Under the pieces are notes generated by a model, which was not told the DNA's origin, did no database searches, and saw nothing but the letters and a program-made list of their open reading frames with translations. This document shows, in pieces, positions 42,296 to 51,773 of a stretch of DNA of 64,000 nucleotides. A program made the position numbers and the translations under genes. Source of the DNA: Streptomyces sp. NRRL F-6492 (GTDB taxonomy: Bacteria; Actinomycetota; Actinomycetes; Streptomycetales; Streptomycetaceae); NCBI RefSeq assembly GCF_001280125.1, contig NZ_LGEG01000024.1:41480-105479 (forward strand). Direction: 5' to 3'. The stretch's first letter is position 1. Each line of letters starts with the position of its first letter.

Positions 42296-42792
42296 AGCTC
42301 CCCCTGCCGTACCGCCGGTTCCGCCCATGACAGTCTGCCTTGTCCGGAGGGAGTCCGTCAGCATCGGGCCGACCGGAGCGGAGCCGTTGCCGGACCGTTG
42401 TACGGAGCGTCAACTGATGTCCCGTCAGGAGCGCGGGAGCGGAGTCCGGCGGGGGCGCGACGGAGGGCGTGGCGGGGCGCGACGGAGTCCGGTGGGGTCC
42501 GACGGGAGCCGGAGGGGGCCGGAGGGGGCCGGCCGGGTCCGTCGGCGCCCCCGGTGGCCGCGCGAAAAATTCCTCGGGAAAATTTCGAAACGGACATTTG
42601 GGACTGCGCTGCGGTTCCCGCATATCGGACATCGATCGACGGACCTACCGGTTGGTCGGGTGGTTCGGTTGGTCGATCTTTCAATCATTGGTGAGCGTCC
42701 GCTTCGACCCCCGCAATGCAAGGCGGTGATCGATCACCCAAGCGGATTTCACACTTCCGGATGTGGAAACCGCAGCATTTAACGTCCTGTTC
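42296..42792. other. gene-free divergent region between afsR and the permease
   Basis: No gene is supported. From 42420 to 42545 there are degenerate GGGTCCGACGGGAGCCGG-type repeats. An A/T-rich patch at 42565-42600 (GAAAAATTCCTCGGG followed by AAAATTTCG) probably contains one of the two divergent promoters. A second A/T-rich patch lies at 42670-42690. Confidence 0.55.
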
Positions 42793-44358
42793 ATGACTCA
42801 GGTGGAAGCGCGGCCGCGGGCCGGAGACACGGTAAGGGGCGCCGACGCCCCGGGCGACGCCCACGGCGTGCGCACCAAAGGACTCGGCGGGAACTCCGTC
42901 GGCCTCCTCGGCAGCGCCGTCATCGGCGTCTCCACCGTCGCCCCGGTCTACTGTCTGACCTCGACGCTCGGCTCCACGGCCGGCGAGGTCGGGCTCCAGA
43001 TGCCCGCCGTCTTCCTCGCGGGCTTCCTCCCGATGCTCCTCGTCGCCTTCGCGTACCGGGAGCTCAACAAGGCCATGCCGGACTGCGGCACCTCCTTCAC
43101 CTGGACCGTGAAGGCCTTCGGGCCCAAGATCGGCTGGATGTGCGGCTGGGGCCTCGTCATCGCGACGATCATCGTGCTCTCCAACCTGGCGGGCGTCGCG
43201 ACCTCCTACTTCTGGCTCCTCGCGGGCGAGATCACCGGTAGTGACTCGGTCGCCGCGCTCGACGGCAACAAGGCCGTCCACATCGTCACCTGCCTCGCGC
43301 TCATCGCCGCCGCCACCGCGATCAGCTACCGCGGCATGACCGCCACCAAGGGCGTGCAGTACACCCTCGTCGGCCTCCAGCTCGTCGTCCTCGCCGTCTT
43401 CGTCGGCATGGCCCTGACGAAGGCCGGCTCCTTCGAGACCTCGGTCGACTTCTCCTGGTCCTGGATGAACCCCTTCGCGGTGCAGTCCTTCGCCGCCTTC
43501 ACGGCCGGACTCTCGCTCTCGATCTTCATGTACTGGGGCTGGGACGCCTGCATGGCGACCAACGAGGAGACCACCGGCAGCGCCAAGACCCCCGGCCGCG
43601 CCGCCCTCATCGCGATGGTCGTCCTGGTCGGCTCCTACCTGGCCACCGGCATCGCCGCCCAGATGACCGTCGGCTCCGGCGAGCAGGGCCTCGGCCTCGC
43701 CAACCCGGAGACCTCCGACAACGTCTTCGCCGCCCTCGCCGGCCCCGTCATGGGCCCCACCCTCGGCGTCCTGCTCTTCGTCGCGGTCCTGGCCTCCGCC
43801 GCCGCGAGCCTCCAGACCACCTTCATCCCGGTCGCCCGCACGGTCCTCGCGATGGCCACGTACGAGGCGCTGCCGAAGTCCTTCACCGAGGTCCACCCGG
43901 TCTTCAAGACCCCCGGCCGGGCCACGGTCGTCGCGGGTGTCGCCACCGGCGTCTTCTACACGGTGATGACCCTGGTCAGCGAGCACGTCCTGGTCGACAC
44001 CATCTACGCCCTCGGCCTGATGATCTGCTTCTACTACGCGCTCACGGCCTTCGCCTGCGTCCGGTACTTCCGCAAGGAGCTGTTCCGCTCCTTCCGCGAC
44101 TTCGCCTTCAAGGGCCTGATGCCGCTGCTCGGCGGCCTCATGCTCACCGCCGTCTTCGGCAAGACCCTGTACGACATGTGGGACCCGGCGTACGGCTCCG
44201 GCTCCGCCGTCCTCGGCATGGGCTCGGTCTTCGTGATCGGCGTCGGCCTGCTGCTCCTCGGCGTGGTGATCATGCTGGTCATGCAGCGCCGCAGCCCCGC
44301 CTTCTTCCGCGGCGAGGTCCTGACCAAGGAGACCCCGTCCCTGGTGGTGGCGGACTGA
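42793..44358 (+). CDS. amino acid permease, APC superfamily
   Basis: The 521-residue protein has about twelve helices. The N-terminal APC features are GLGGNSVGLLGSAVIGVSTVAPVYC and FLPMLLVAFAYRELNKAMPDCG. The later WGWDACMATNEET segment is typical of actinobacterial APC transporters of unknown amino acid or amine substrate. ATG at 42793 was chosen because MTQVEARPR precedes the conserved part. A terminator follows at 44386-44421. Confidence 0.88.
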   Translation: MTQVEARPRAGDTVRGADAPGDAHGVRTKGLGGNSVGLLGSAVIGVSTVAPVYCLTSTLGSTAGEVGLQMPAVFLAGFLPMLLVAFAYRELNKAMPDCGTSFTWTVKAFGPKIGWMCGWGLVIATIIVLSNLAGVATSYFWLLAGEITGSDSVAALDGNKAVHIVTCLALIAAATAISYRGMTATKGVQYTLVGLQLVVLAVFVGMALTKAGSFETSVDFSWSWMNPFAVQSFAAFTAGLSLSIFMYWGWDACMATNEETTGSAKTPGRAALIAMVVLVGSYLATGIAAQMTVGSGEQGLGLANPETSDNVFAALAGPVMGPTLGVLLFVAVLASAAASLQTTFIPVARTVLAMATYEALPKSFTEVHPVFKTPGRATVVAGVATGVFYTVMTLVSEHVLVDTIYALGLMICFYYALTAFACVRYFRKELFRSFRDFAFKGLMPLLGGLMLTAVFGKTLYDMWDPAYGSGSAVLGMGSVFVIGVGLLLLGVVIMLVMQRRSPAFFRGEVLTKETPSLVVAD

Positions 44359-44385
44359 CCGGAGACTCCTGAGTCGCGCGGACGC

Positions 44386-44421
44386 GAAGGCGGCGGGCCC
44401 GTGGGGGGTCCCGCCGCCTTC
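44386..44421 (+). terminator. hairpin after the permease gene
   Basis: GAAGGCGGCGGG (44386-44397) pairs exactly with CCCGCCGCCTTC (44410-44421) in a 12-bp stem with a 12-base loop, 27 bases after the stop. It may also serve the convergent small gene ending at 44463. Confidence 0.75.
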
Positions 44422-44462
44422 GTCCGTTCCGTACGCCCGTACCGCCCGCCCGCCCGTACCGC

Positions 44463-44591
44463 TCAGCGGCGGCCCGGCAGCAGGCGCTCCACCGCCGCGT
44501 TCGCGAGCGGCGGGGCGGGCGCGCCGGCGGCCCCCGCGGCGCCGGCGGCGGCGAAAGCGGTCAGGGCCACCGCGGTGAGGATCCTCTTCAT
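44463..44591 (-). CDS. 42-residue putative secreted peptide
   Basis: On the minus strand an ATG at 44591 opens 42 codons. MKRILTAVALTAFAAAGAAGA is a good signal peptide, and a short Pro/Ala/Arg mature part ends VERLLPGRR. TGGAG lies 5 bases before the ATG. The mature peptide would be only about 15-20 residues. It is divergent from the GNAT gene at 44648. Streptomyces encode many such peptides; no family is recognised. Confidence 0.5.
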   Translation of the reverse strand: MKRILTAVALTAFAAAGAAGAAGAPAPPLANAAVERLLPGRR

Positions 44592-44647
44592 GTCCGCTCC
44601 AGCGCGGAGGGGACGGATCCGGTCACGACCTTCCTAGGATGCCGTCC

Positions 44648-45151
44648 ATGAGATCCGTGGAAGAGACGACGGTGAACTGGGCGCTGCGCCCGGGCCGGGC
44701 GGCGGACGTCGAGTCCGTCGCCGAGCTGCGGGCCGAGGTGCTGCGGGACGACCTGGTCCGGCTCGGCCGCTACGACGAGCACCGGGTGCGGCAACGGCTG
44801 CGCGACGGCTTCTCGCCCGCGCACACCTCCGTCGTCGAGGTGGACGGCGCCTTCGCGGGAAGCGTCACCCTGCGCCCGCACGAGAGCGGCGAAGGGCTCT
44901 GCCTGGAGCACTTCTACCTGGCCCCCGGAGTGCAGGGGCGGGGGCTCGGGACGGCGGTGCTGCGCGAGCTGCTCGACCGGGCCGACGCGGACGGGGTGCC
45001 CGTCCGCCTCGTGGTCCTCCGGGGGAGCGCGGCCCGCCGCCTCTACGAGCGGGAGGGCTTCACGACCGAGTCCGAGGACCCGGTCGACGTCCTGATGGTG
45101 CGCGGGGCCCGTACCGTCAGACCGCCACGCCGGCCGGCTGCCGGACGGTGA
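44648..45151 (+). CDS. GNAT-family N-acetyltransferase
   Basis: The 167-residue protein has the acetyl-CoA motif FYLAPGVQGRGLGTAVLRELL at about residues 89-109 and the C-terminal ARRLYEREGFTTESEDPVDVLM. Substrate unknown. An ATG 9 bases upstream is possible, but AGGA is better spaced from 44648. Its last 35 bases overlap the end of the convergent AhpD-like gene. Confidence 0.85.
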   Translation: MRSVEETTVNWALRPGRAADVESVAELRAEVLRDDLVRLGRYDEHRVRQRLRDGFSPAHTSVVEVDGAFAGSVTLRPHESGEGLCLEHFYLAPGVQGRGLGTAVLRELLDRADADGVPVRLVVLRGSAARRLYEREGFTTESEDPVDVLMVRGARTVRPPRRPAAGR

Positions 45152-45584
45152 CGTTGAGCCGGTTGAAGAAGTTCGTCAGGCCGATCATCAGCACGAGCGA
45201 GGCGAGCTGCTTCTCGTCGAAGTGGTCGGCGGCCGCGTCCCACACCGGGTCCGGCACGGCGTCCGTGCTGTCGGCGATGCGGGTCGCGTGCTCGGCGAGC
45301 GCGAGGGCCGCCCGCTCCTCGTCGGAGAAGTACGGCGCCTCGCGCCACGCGGAGACCGCGAACAGCTTCTCGTCGCTCACGCCCGACTTCCGGGCGTTCT
45401 TCACGCCGTAGTCGACGCAGAAGCCGCAGCCGTTGATCTGGCTGGCCCGCAGGTGCACGAGCTCCAGGATCTCCTCGGAGACCCCGCCCTGGCGGGTGGC
45501 CTTCACGAGGCCCTGGATCGCGGGGCCGGCGTCGGGCAGGACGTAGGCGGGGTTGGTCATGCGGGCCTCGGGGGTGTGCGCCAT
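45117..45584 (-). CDS. carboxymuconolactone decarboxylase/AhpD-like protein
   Basis: The 155-residue protein contains the AhpD core ELVHLRASQINGCGFCVDYG with the redox pair C-x-x-C (CGFC) and the following His-like position replaced by Tyr. FNRLNV ends the fold. Such proteins are alkylhydroperoxidase-type thiol reductants. GAGGAG precedes the ATG at 45584. A perfect GGGAAA/TTTCCC palindrome lies 80 bases upstream at 45664-45677. Confidence 0.85.
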   Translation of the reverse strand: MAHTPEARMTNPAYVLPDAGPAIQGLVKATRQGGVSEEILELVHLRASQINGCGFCVDYGVKNARKSGVSDEKLFAVSAWREAPYFSDEERAALALAEHATRIADSTDAVPDPVWDAAADHFDEKQLASLVLMIGLTNFFNRLNVTVRQPAGVAV

Positions 45585-45663
45585 GGTGATCGCTCCTCGG
45601 CGTCTCGTTCGGCGGGTGCCTTCACCGCAATGACGGGGCGGGCACCGGGGATGTGACACGGCC

Positions 45664-45677
45664 GGGAAACTTTTCCC
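45664..45677. promoter_or_regulatory. palindrome upstream of the AhpD-like gene
   Basis: GGGAAACTTTTCCC is a 6-2-6 perfect inverted repeat in an otherwise GC-rich region, 80 bases before the start of the AhpD-like gene. It could be a redox-regulator operator, but this is speculative. Confidence 0.3.
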
Positions 45678-45748
45678 GAAAGTCCTCCCGGACCCCGGAC
45701 CCCGGATCCCGGACCGCGTACGGCCTCCGGCCTTCGCCCCTCGCCTCC

Positions 45749-46498
45749 CTACGCCTCCGCGATGAGCGCGGTCGCCACCGTGCGGAAGCCGAGCCGGCCG
45801 TAGAGCCGGGCCACGTCCGCGTCCGAGGCCGACAGGAACACCAGCTCCGCGCCCCGGGCCCGGGCGTCCGCGACCAGGGCCGCCGTGACCGCGAGGCCGA
45901 GCCCCCGGCGCCGGGCCGCCGGGACGGTGCCGACGCCGACGACCTCGGAGACGTCCCCCACCGGCTGGTGCTGCCCGGCCGCGAGGGCGGCGGACCCCTC
46001 CGCGCCGACGGCGAAGGCCGCCGCGAGCCGGGTCAGCCCGGCCGTGATCCGCTCGGCGGTCCGCTCGGCCGTCCCGGGCTCGGGCGGGAAGCCGAAGGCG
46101 GCGTACGGGGCGGCGACGGCGCTGGGGAGGCCCGGGTCGTCCGCGTCCAGCATCCGCACGGTGACGCCCCCGGGCTCCGGCACGGCGAGCCCCTCGCCCG
46201 CCAGGACCATCAGCGGGTGCTCGTGCACGGTGAGCCCGCTCGCCTCCACGGCCGCCCGCAGCCCCGGCGCCGTCTGCGCGACCCACTCGAAGGCCTCGGG
46301 CACCCCCAGCTCCCGCTGCCGGGCCCGCACCCGCTCCACGGCCGCGACCGGGACCTCCCCCTCGTGCCCGAGCGCGGGCCGCGCGTAGAAGGGCCAGCCC
46401 TCCCCCTCCCGTACGAACAGGGTCAGCGGCCCGAACTCCTCGGCGCGGGCGGAGGACCGGGGCACGGCGTCGTAGTACGCCTCGATTCGCTTCAGCAC
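45749..46498 (-). CDS. GNAT-family N-acetyltransferase, two-part
   Basis: The 249-residue protein begins VLKRIEAYYDAVPRSSARAEE. It ends with a GNAT module containing VGVGTVPAARRRGLGLAVTAAL and ARLYGRLGFRTVATALI. The N-terminal half (FYARPALGHEGEVPVAAVERV) resembles a degenerate second acetyltransferase lobe. The GTG start at 46498 has no clear ribosome site, so the exact start is uncertain. Substrate unknown. Confidence 0.82.
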   Translation of the reverse strand: MLKRIEAYYDAVPRSSARAEEFGPLTLFVREGEGWPFYARPALGHEGEVPVAAVERVRARQRELGVPEAFEWVAQTAPGLRAAVEASGLTVHEHPLMVLAGEGLAVPEPGGVTVRMLDADDPGLPSAVAAPYAAFGFPPEPGTAERTAERITAGLTRLAAAFAVGAEGSAALAAGQHQPVGDVSEVVGVGTVPAARRRGLGLAVTAALVADARARGAELVFLSASDADVARLYGRLGFRTVATALIAEA

Positions 46499-46897
46499 CG
46501 GGCCACGGTAGGGGGTGGGGCGCGAGGGGCGCAGGCGGATTTCCGGGCCGAAGGGGAACCGGGGGTGGCACGTGCCCGTCATCGGGGGCGGACCTGCCGG
46601 GGGACGGAGGGGGAAGGCGCGTGAGCGGGACGCACGACTGCCCGGGTGCGGGAAGGACGACCGGGTGCGGGCGGTGCCCGCCGTGTACCTCGCGGGCCGG
46701 GACGCGGCGACCGGCCGCGAGCGGGACCGGGACGGCGACGTGCGGACCGTGACGCGGACGGTGACCACCGGGCTCTCCGACGCCCTGGCGCCCGTGCCCC
46801 CGGCGCCGGCCCACGGGCTCGGCCGCCCGGGCGCCCCCGGCCCGCCGCTCCCGGCGTACCCCTCGGAAAACCCCGCCCCACCCCCTACCGTGCCGGT
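46499..46897. other. gene-free region upstream of the LLM oxidoreductase
   Basis: Frames are open on both strands because of very high GC, but none has a ribosome site, recognisable family or typical codon pattern. I see no gene here. The segment 46735-46795 has short repeats of GACGGTGACC type. Confidence 0.5.
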
Positions 46898-47728
46898 ATG
46901 CGGATCTCGACCACGATCTTCCTGACCGACGAGACCATCACCCCGGTGCGGCTCGCGCGCGAGCTGGAGGAGCGCGGGTTCGCCGGGCTCTACCTGCCCG
47001 AGCACACCCACATCCCCGTCGAACGGACCACGCCCTACCCGGCGGGCGGCGAGCTGCCCCGGGAGTACGGCAGGACCCTGGACCCCTTCGTCGCCCTCGG
47101 GCAGGCCGCCGCCGTCACCGAACGCCTCGGGCTCGGCACCGGCGTCACCCTGATCGCCCAGCACGACCCGATCTCGCTCGCCAAGCGGATCGCCACCCTC
47201 GACCACCTCTCCGGCGGCCGCCTCACCCTCGGCGTCGGCTTCGGCTGGAACCGGGAGGAGGCCGCCGACCACGGCGTCGACTGGGCGTCCCGCCGGCGGC
47301 TCGGCCGCGACCGGATCGACCTGATGAAGGCCCTGTGGGCCCCCGAACCCACCGCGTACGCCGGGGAGTCGGGGGAGTCCGTGCGCGCCTCCGAGGCCTG
47401 GCCCAAGCCGGCCGGCGGCGCGCCCCGGATCCTCCTCGGCGGGGCGGCGGGCCCGCAGCTCTTCGCGCGGATCGCCGCGCAGGCGGACGGCTGGCTGCCG
47501 ATCGGCGGCCGGGGCCTCGCGGACGCCCTCCCGGTCCTGCGGACGGCGTGGGAGGAGGCCGGCCGCGACCCGAAGGCGCTCCGGGTCGTCCCGTACGCGG
47601 TCCTGCCGAACCCGGACAAGTTGGCGTACTACGCGGACCTCGGCTGCGAGGAGGTGGTCCTCCAGCTGCCGCCGGGGGAGGAGGGGGAGGTGCTGGGGGT
47701 GCTCGACGGGTACGCGCGGTACCTGTGA
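46898..47728 (+). CDS. LLM-class F420-dependent oxidoreductase
   Basis: The 276-residue TIM-barrel protein matches the luciferase-like monooxygenase family of F420 users: [43 protein letters not shown] and [15 protein letters not shown]. The last two are characteristic of actinobacterial F420-dependent members. Substrate unknown. It ends 88 bases before fbiC, whose product makes the F420 chromophore, so the pairing supports F420 rather than FMN. Confidence 0.87.
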   Translation: MRISTTIFLTDETITPVRLARELEERGFAGLYLPEHTHIPVERTTPYPAGGELPREYGRTLDPFVALGQAAAVTERLGLGTGVTLIAQHDPISLAKRIATLDHLSGGRLTLGVGFGWNREEAADHGVDWASRRRLGRDRIDLMKALWAPEPTAYAGESGESVRASEAWPKPAGGAPRILLGGAAGPQLFARIAAQADGWLPIGGRGLADALPVLRTAWEEAGRDPKALRVVPYAVLPNPDKLAYYADLGCEEVVLQLPPGEEGEVLGVLDGYARYL

Positions 47729-47765
47729 GCGGGGAGCACGGGTACGGGGCCGGGTGCGGGAAGTC

Positions 47766-47799
47766 GGGTACGGGGACCCGAACCCCCCTCCCCGTACCC
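47766..47799. promoter_or_regulatory. inverted repeat between the LLM gene and fbiC
   Basis: GGGTACGGGGA (47766-47776) and TCCCCGTACCC (47789-47799) form an 11-bp perfect inverted repeat with a 12-base spacer, ending 17 bases before the fbiC ATG. GGGTACGGGG also occurs at 47750-47759. It may be a terminator for the LLM gene or an operator for fbiC. Confidence 0.45.
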
Positions 47800-47816
47800 G
47801 CTCGTATGCTCGGTCC

Positions 47817-50402
47817 ATGACCGATCACCAGGCAGCACGCCCCACCGAGAACGCCATGCGACGGGCCCTCAGGCGGGCCAGGGACGGGGTCGCGCTCGAC
47901 GTCGCCGAGGCCGCCGTGCTGCTGCGGGCGCGCGGGGACGACCTGGCGGACCTGGTGGCGTCCGCCGGGCGCGTGCGGGACGCCGGTCTGGAGGCGGCCG
48001 GGCGGCCGGGCGTCGTCACGTACTCCAAGAGCGTGTTCGTCCCGCTCACCCGGCTCTGCCGCGACAAGTGCCACTACTGCACCTTCGTCACCGTCCCCGG
48101 CAAGCTGCGCCGGGCCGGGCACGGGATGTTCATGTCGCCCGACGAGGTCCTCGACATCGCCCGGCGCGGCGCCGAACTCGGCTGCAAGGAAGCCCTGATC
48201 ACGCTCGGGGACAAGCCCGAGGACCGCTGGCCGGAGGCGCGCGAGTGGCTCGACGCGCACGGCTACGACGACACGATCGCGTACGTGCGGGCCATGGCGA
48301 TCCGGATCCTGGAGGAGACCGGCCTCCTCCCGCACCTCAACCCCGGGGTGCTGTCCTGGACCGACTTCCAGCGCCTCAAGCCCGTCGCGCCCTCCATGGG
48401 GATGATGCTGGAGACGACCGCGACCCGGCTGTGGTCCGAGCCCGGCGGCCCCCACTACGGGTCCCCCGACAAGGAACCGGCCGTGCGGCTCAGGGTCCTG
48501 GAGGACGCCGGCCGCTCCTCCGTCCCCTTCACCTCGGGGCTGCTCCTCGGCATCGGGGAGACCCTGGAGGAGCGGGCCGAGTCGCTGTTCGCGCTGCGCC
48601 GCGTCGCCCGCGCGTACCACTCGATCCAGGAGCTGATCATCCAGAACTTCCGTGCCAAGCCGGACACGGCGATGCGCGGGATGCCGGACGCCGAGCTCGA
48701 CGACCTGGTCGCCACCGTCGCCGTCGCCCGCCTGATCATGGGCCCCTCCGCCTGCCTCCAGGCCCCGCCGAACCTCGTCGACTCGGAGTACGGGCGGCTG
48801 CTCGCGGCCGGCGTCGACGACTGGGGCGGGGTCTCGCCGCTGACCATCGACCACGTCAACCCCGAGCGGCCCTGGCCGCAGATCGAGGAGCTGGCCGCCC
48901 GGTCCGCCGCCGCCGGGTTCGAGCTGCGCGAACGCCTCTGCGTCTACCCCGAGTTCGTCACCCGGGGAGAACCCTGGCTCGACCCCCGGCTCCTCCCGCA
49001 CGTCCGCGCCCTCGCCGACCCCGGGACGGGCCTGGCGAACCCCGACGCGCCCGTGCGCGGCCTGCCCTGGCAGGAGCCCGACGAGGCCTTCGCCGCCACC
49101 GGCCGCACCGACCTGCACCGCACCATCGACACCGAGGGCCGCACGGGCGACCGGCGCGACGACTTCGACGAGGTGTACGGGGACTGGGAGGCGCTGCGCG
49201 AGGCCGCCGCCCCCGGGATGGTGCCGCAGCGCATCGACACCGACGTCCGCGAGGCGCTCGCCGTCGCCGCCGACGACCCGACGCGCCTCACCGACCCGCA
49301 GGCCCTGGCCCTCCTCCACGCGGACGGCCCGGCCCTGGACGCCCTGACCCGGATCGCCGACGACCTGCGCCGCGACGTGGCCGGCGACGACGTCACGTAC
49401 GTCGTCACGCGGAACATCAACTTCACCAACGTCTGCTACACCGGCTGCCGCTTCTGCGCCTTCGCCCAGCGCCGCACCGACGCCGACGCGTACACCCTCT
49501 CCCTCGACCAGGTCGCCGACCGCGCCGAACAGGCCTGGAACGTCGGCGCGGTGGAGGTCTGCATGCAGGGCGGCATCCACCCCGACCTGCCCGGCACCGC
49601 CTACTTCGACATCGCGCGCGCGGTGAAGGAGCGCGTCCCCGGCATGCACGTGCACGCCTTCTCCCCGATGGAGGTCGTCAACGGCGCCTCCCGCACCGGC
49701 CTGTCGATCCGCGAGTGGCTGACGGCCGCGAAGGAGGCCGGGCTCGACTCGATCCCCGGCACGGCCGCCGAGATCCTCGACGACGAGGTCCGCTGGGTCC
49801 TCACCAAGGGCAAGCTGCCCACCGCCACCTGGATCGAGGTGATCACCACCGCCCACGAACTGGGCCTGCGCTCCTCCTCCACGATGATGTACGGACACGT
49901 GGACCAGCCCCGGCACTGGCTCGGCCACTTCCGCACCCTGGCCCGCATCCAGCAGGAGACCGGTGGTTTCACCGAGTTCGTGACGCTGCCCTTCATCCAC
50001 ACCAACGCGCCCGTCTACCTGGCCGGCATCGCCCGCCCCGGCCCGACGGCCCGCGAGAACCGGGCGGTCATCGCGATGGCCCGGCTCCTCCTCCACCCGC
50101 ACATCCCGAACATCCAGACCAGCTGGGTGAAGCTGGGCACGGAGGGCGCCGCCGAGATGCTCCGCTCGGGCGCCAACGACCTGGGCGGCACCCTGATGGA
50201 GGAGACCATCTCCCGGATGGCCGGGTCGAGTTACGGCTCGTACCGCTCGATCAAGGACCTGGAGGCCATCGCGGAGGCGGCGGGCCGCCCGGCGAAGCCC
50301 CGCACGACCCTCTACGGGGAGGTCCCGGAGGAGCGGCGGCGCACGGCGGAGGCCTCCGACGGGCACCTGCCGGAACTCCTCCCGGTGCTCCCGGCGGAGT
50401 GA
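47817..50402 (+). CDS. fbiC: bifunctional FO synthase, CofG-CofH fusion (FbiC)
   Basis: The 861-residue protein is the fused radical SAM enzyme of F420 biosynthesis. The N-terminal CofG half has CRDKCHYC (Cys81, Cys85, Cys88). The C-terminal CofH half has CYTGCRFC (Cys540, Cys544, Cys547). CofH joins tyrosine to the ribityl diaminouracil and CofG closes the deazaflavin ring to give FO. The length is normal for actinobacterial FbiC. The ATG has only a weak ribosome site (CGGTCC). The C-terminal half is a homologue of MqnE, encoded 22 kb upstream. Confidence 0.95.
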   Translation: MTDHQAARPTENAMRRALRRARDGVALDVAEAAVLLRARGDDLADLVASAGRVRDAGLEAAGRPGVVTYSKSVFVPLTRLCRDKCHYCTFVTVPGKLRRAGHGMFMSPDEVLDIARRGAELGCKEALITLGDKPEDRWPEAREWLDAHGYDDTIAYVRAMAIRILEETGLLPHLNPGVLSWTDFQRLKPVAPSMGMMLETTATRLWSEPGGPHYGSPDKEPAVRLRVLEDAGRSSVPFTSGLLLGIGETLEERAESLFALRRVARAYHSIQELIIQNFRAKPDTAMRGMPDAELDDLVATVAVARLIMGPSACLQAPPNLVDSEYGRLLAAGVDDWGGVSPLTIDHVNPERPWPQIEELAARSAAAGFELRERLCVYPEFVTRGEPWLDPRLLPHVRALADPGTGLANPDAPVRGLPWQEPDEAFAATGRTDLHRTIDTEGRTGDRRDDFDEVYGDWEALREAAAPGMVPQRIDTDVREALAVAADDPTRLTDPQALALLHADGPALDALTRIADDLRRDVAGDDVTYVVTRNINFTNVCYTGCRFCAFAQRRTDADAYTLSLDQVADRAEQAWNVGAVEVCMQGGIHPDLPGTAYFDIARAVKERVPGMHVHAFSPMEVVNGASRTGLSIREWLTAAKEAGLDSIPGTAAEILDDEVRWVLTKGKLPTATWIEVITTAHELGLRSSSTMMYGHVDQPRHWLGHFRTLARIQQETGGFTEFVTLPFIHTNAPVYLAGIARPGPTARENRAVIAMARLLLHPHIPNIQTSWVKLGTEGAAEMLRSGANDLGGTLMEETISRMAGSSYGSYRSIKDLEAIAEAAGRPAKPRTTLYGEVPEERRRTAEASDGHLPELLPVLPAE

Positions 50403-50545
50403 GAACACCACCGTCGGACTGTGGTCAAAACCGGCCCCGAGGGCGTCGGAACACATAACGTTCCGTCCCCCGGACGGGCACACCCGGTCCATTACAGTGC
50501 GGCGAGGGAACCGACAGCGAACCGCCGACCGGGGGAGGGCACGTC

Positions 50546-51664
50546 GTGGCCACGACAGCCGCAGCCGTGTGGGGCCGTGCCGAGCAGCAGGACTTCCGGG
50601 CCCGGGTGCGGGGCTGTCTGCTCGGCGGGGCGCTCGGCGACGCGCTGGGGGCGGGCGCCGCCGGATCCTCCCTCGCGGAGCTGCGCGAGGCCCACGGACC
50701 TGACGGACTCACCGACCCCGTCCCCGCCTTCGGCCGCCGGGGCGCCGTCACCGCCGCGACCCAGATGACCCTCTTCACCGTCGACGGCCTGATCCGCGCC
50801 CAGGTCCGCCGCGACACCGGCGCCTGGCACCCGCCCACCGACGTCCACCGGGCCCATCTGCGCTGGGCCGCCACCCAGCGCGACTGGGGGCCGGACGAGC
50901 GCCGCAAGGACAACGGCTGGCTGGCCCGGGAGGAGTGGCTCTACGCCCGCCGCAACCCGCCCCGCGCCTGCCTCACCGGCTTCGGCGACGAGCACCTCGG
51001 CACCCCCGGCAAACCGAAGAACCCGGAGGCCGGCGACTCCGGCGCCCTCGTCCGCTCGGCCCCCTTCGGACTGCTCGTCGGCTGGGAGCCGCAGCTCGTC
51101 CGCCGGCTTGCCGTGGAGTGCGCCGCCCAGACGCACGGCGCCCCGGCCGCCCTCCTCGCGGCGGGCGCCTTCGCCCTCGTCGTCCACGGCCTGGCCCGCG
51201 GCGGCCCGGCGGAGGCCGCGGTGGCCGCGGCCCTGGAGCAGCTCGCGGAGAGCCCCGGCCACGAGCCGGTCACCGAAGCCCTCGGCCGCGCCCTCGGAGC
51301 CGTACGGGAAGGGGTGCCGGACGCGGGGCGGGTGGCCGCCCTCGGGGCGGCCGAGGACCGGGCCGAGGGGCAGCTGGCGGCGGCCGTCTACTGCGCCCTG
51401 GTCGGCGAGGACGTGCGGCACGGGCTGCGGCTCGCCGTGAACCACGACGGGCCCTCGCCGGTGACCGGCGCCCTCACCGGGGCCCTGCTCGGCGCCCTGC
51501 ACGGCGACACGGCCCTCCCGCCGGCCTGGCTGGCCGATCTGGAGGGCCGCGGGACGGTCCTGGAGCTGGCGGACGACTTCTCGATGGAGATGACCCAGGG
51601 CGCCGCCCTGCACACCCCCGAGGAGTCCGCGCCGGGCTGGCTGGCGCGCTACCCGAGGGGCTGA
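50546..51664 (+). CDS. ADP-ribosylglycohydrolase-family protein with degenerate metal site
   Basis: The 372-residue protein has the family frame RGCLLGGALGDALGA at residues 21-35, TQMTLFTVDGLIR, and AVNHDGPSPVTGALTGALLGALHG. Canonical members read TDDTQMTL and NH-GDSDSTG there, supplying the aspartates for two Mg2+. Here the first is AATQMTL and the second lacks the Asp pair, so hydrolysis of ADP-ribose bonds is doubtful. It may be a binding or regulatory pseudoenzyme. GTG start follows GGGGGAGG. Confidence 0.82.
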   Translation: MATTAAAVWGRAEQQDFRARVRGCLLGGALGDALGAGAAGSSLAELREAHGPDGLTDPVPAFGRRGAVTAATQMTLFTVDGLIRAQVRRDTGAWHPPTDVHRAHLRWAATQRDWGPDERRKDNGWLAREEWLYARRNPPRACLTGFGDEHLGTPGKPKNPEAGDSGALVRSAPFGLLVGWEPQLVRRLAVECAAQTHGAPAALLAAGAFALVVHGLARGGPAEAAVAAALEQLAESPGHEPVTEALGRALGAVREGVPDAGRVAALGAAEDRAEGQLAAAVYCALVGEDVRHGLRLAVNHDGPSPVTGALTGALLGALHGDTALPPAWLADLEGRGTVLELADDFSMEMTQGAALHTPEESAPGWLARYPRG

Positions 51665-51773
51665 GGGGCGCGAGCGGATCGCGCCGGAAAAGGACCGAGC
51701 CCCCTCGGCCAGGACGGCGGACCGGACGAGAGGGCTCTTTCGTGCTGCTGGTGACCGCGTGCGGGCACCGGGA

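Noticed and set aside
46515..46925. A 136-codon frame upstream of the LLM gene
   Set aside because: No ribosome site, no family, and Arg/Pro-rich composition expected from random GC-rich DNA.
47223..50492. A 1089-codon minus-strand frame opposite fbiC
   Set aside because: Fully antisense to a recognised radical SAM gene, with low-complexity Gly/Val/Arg content.
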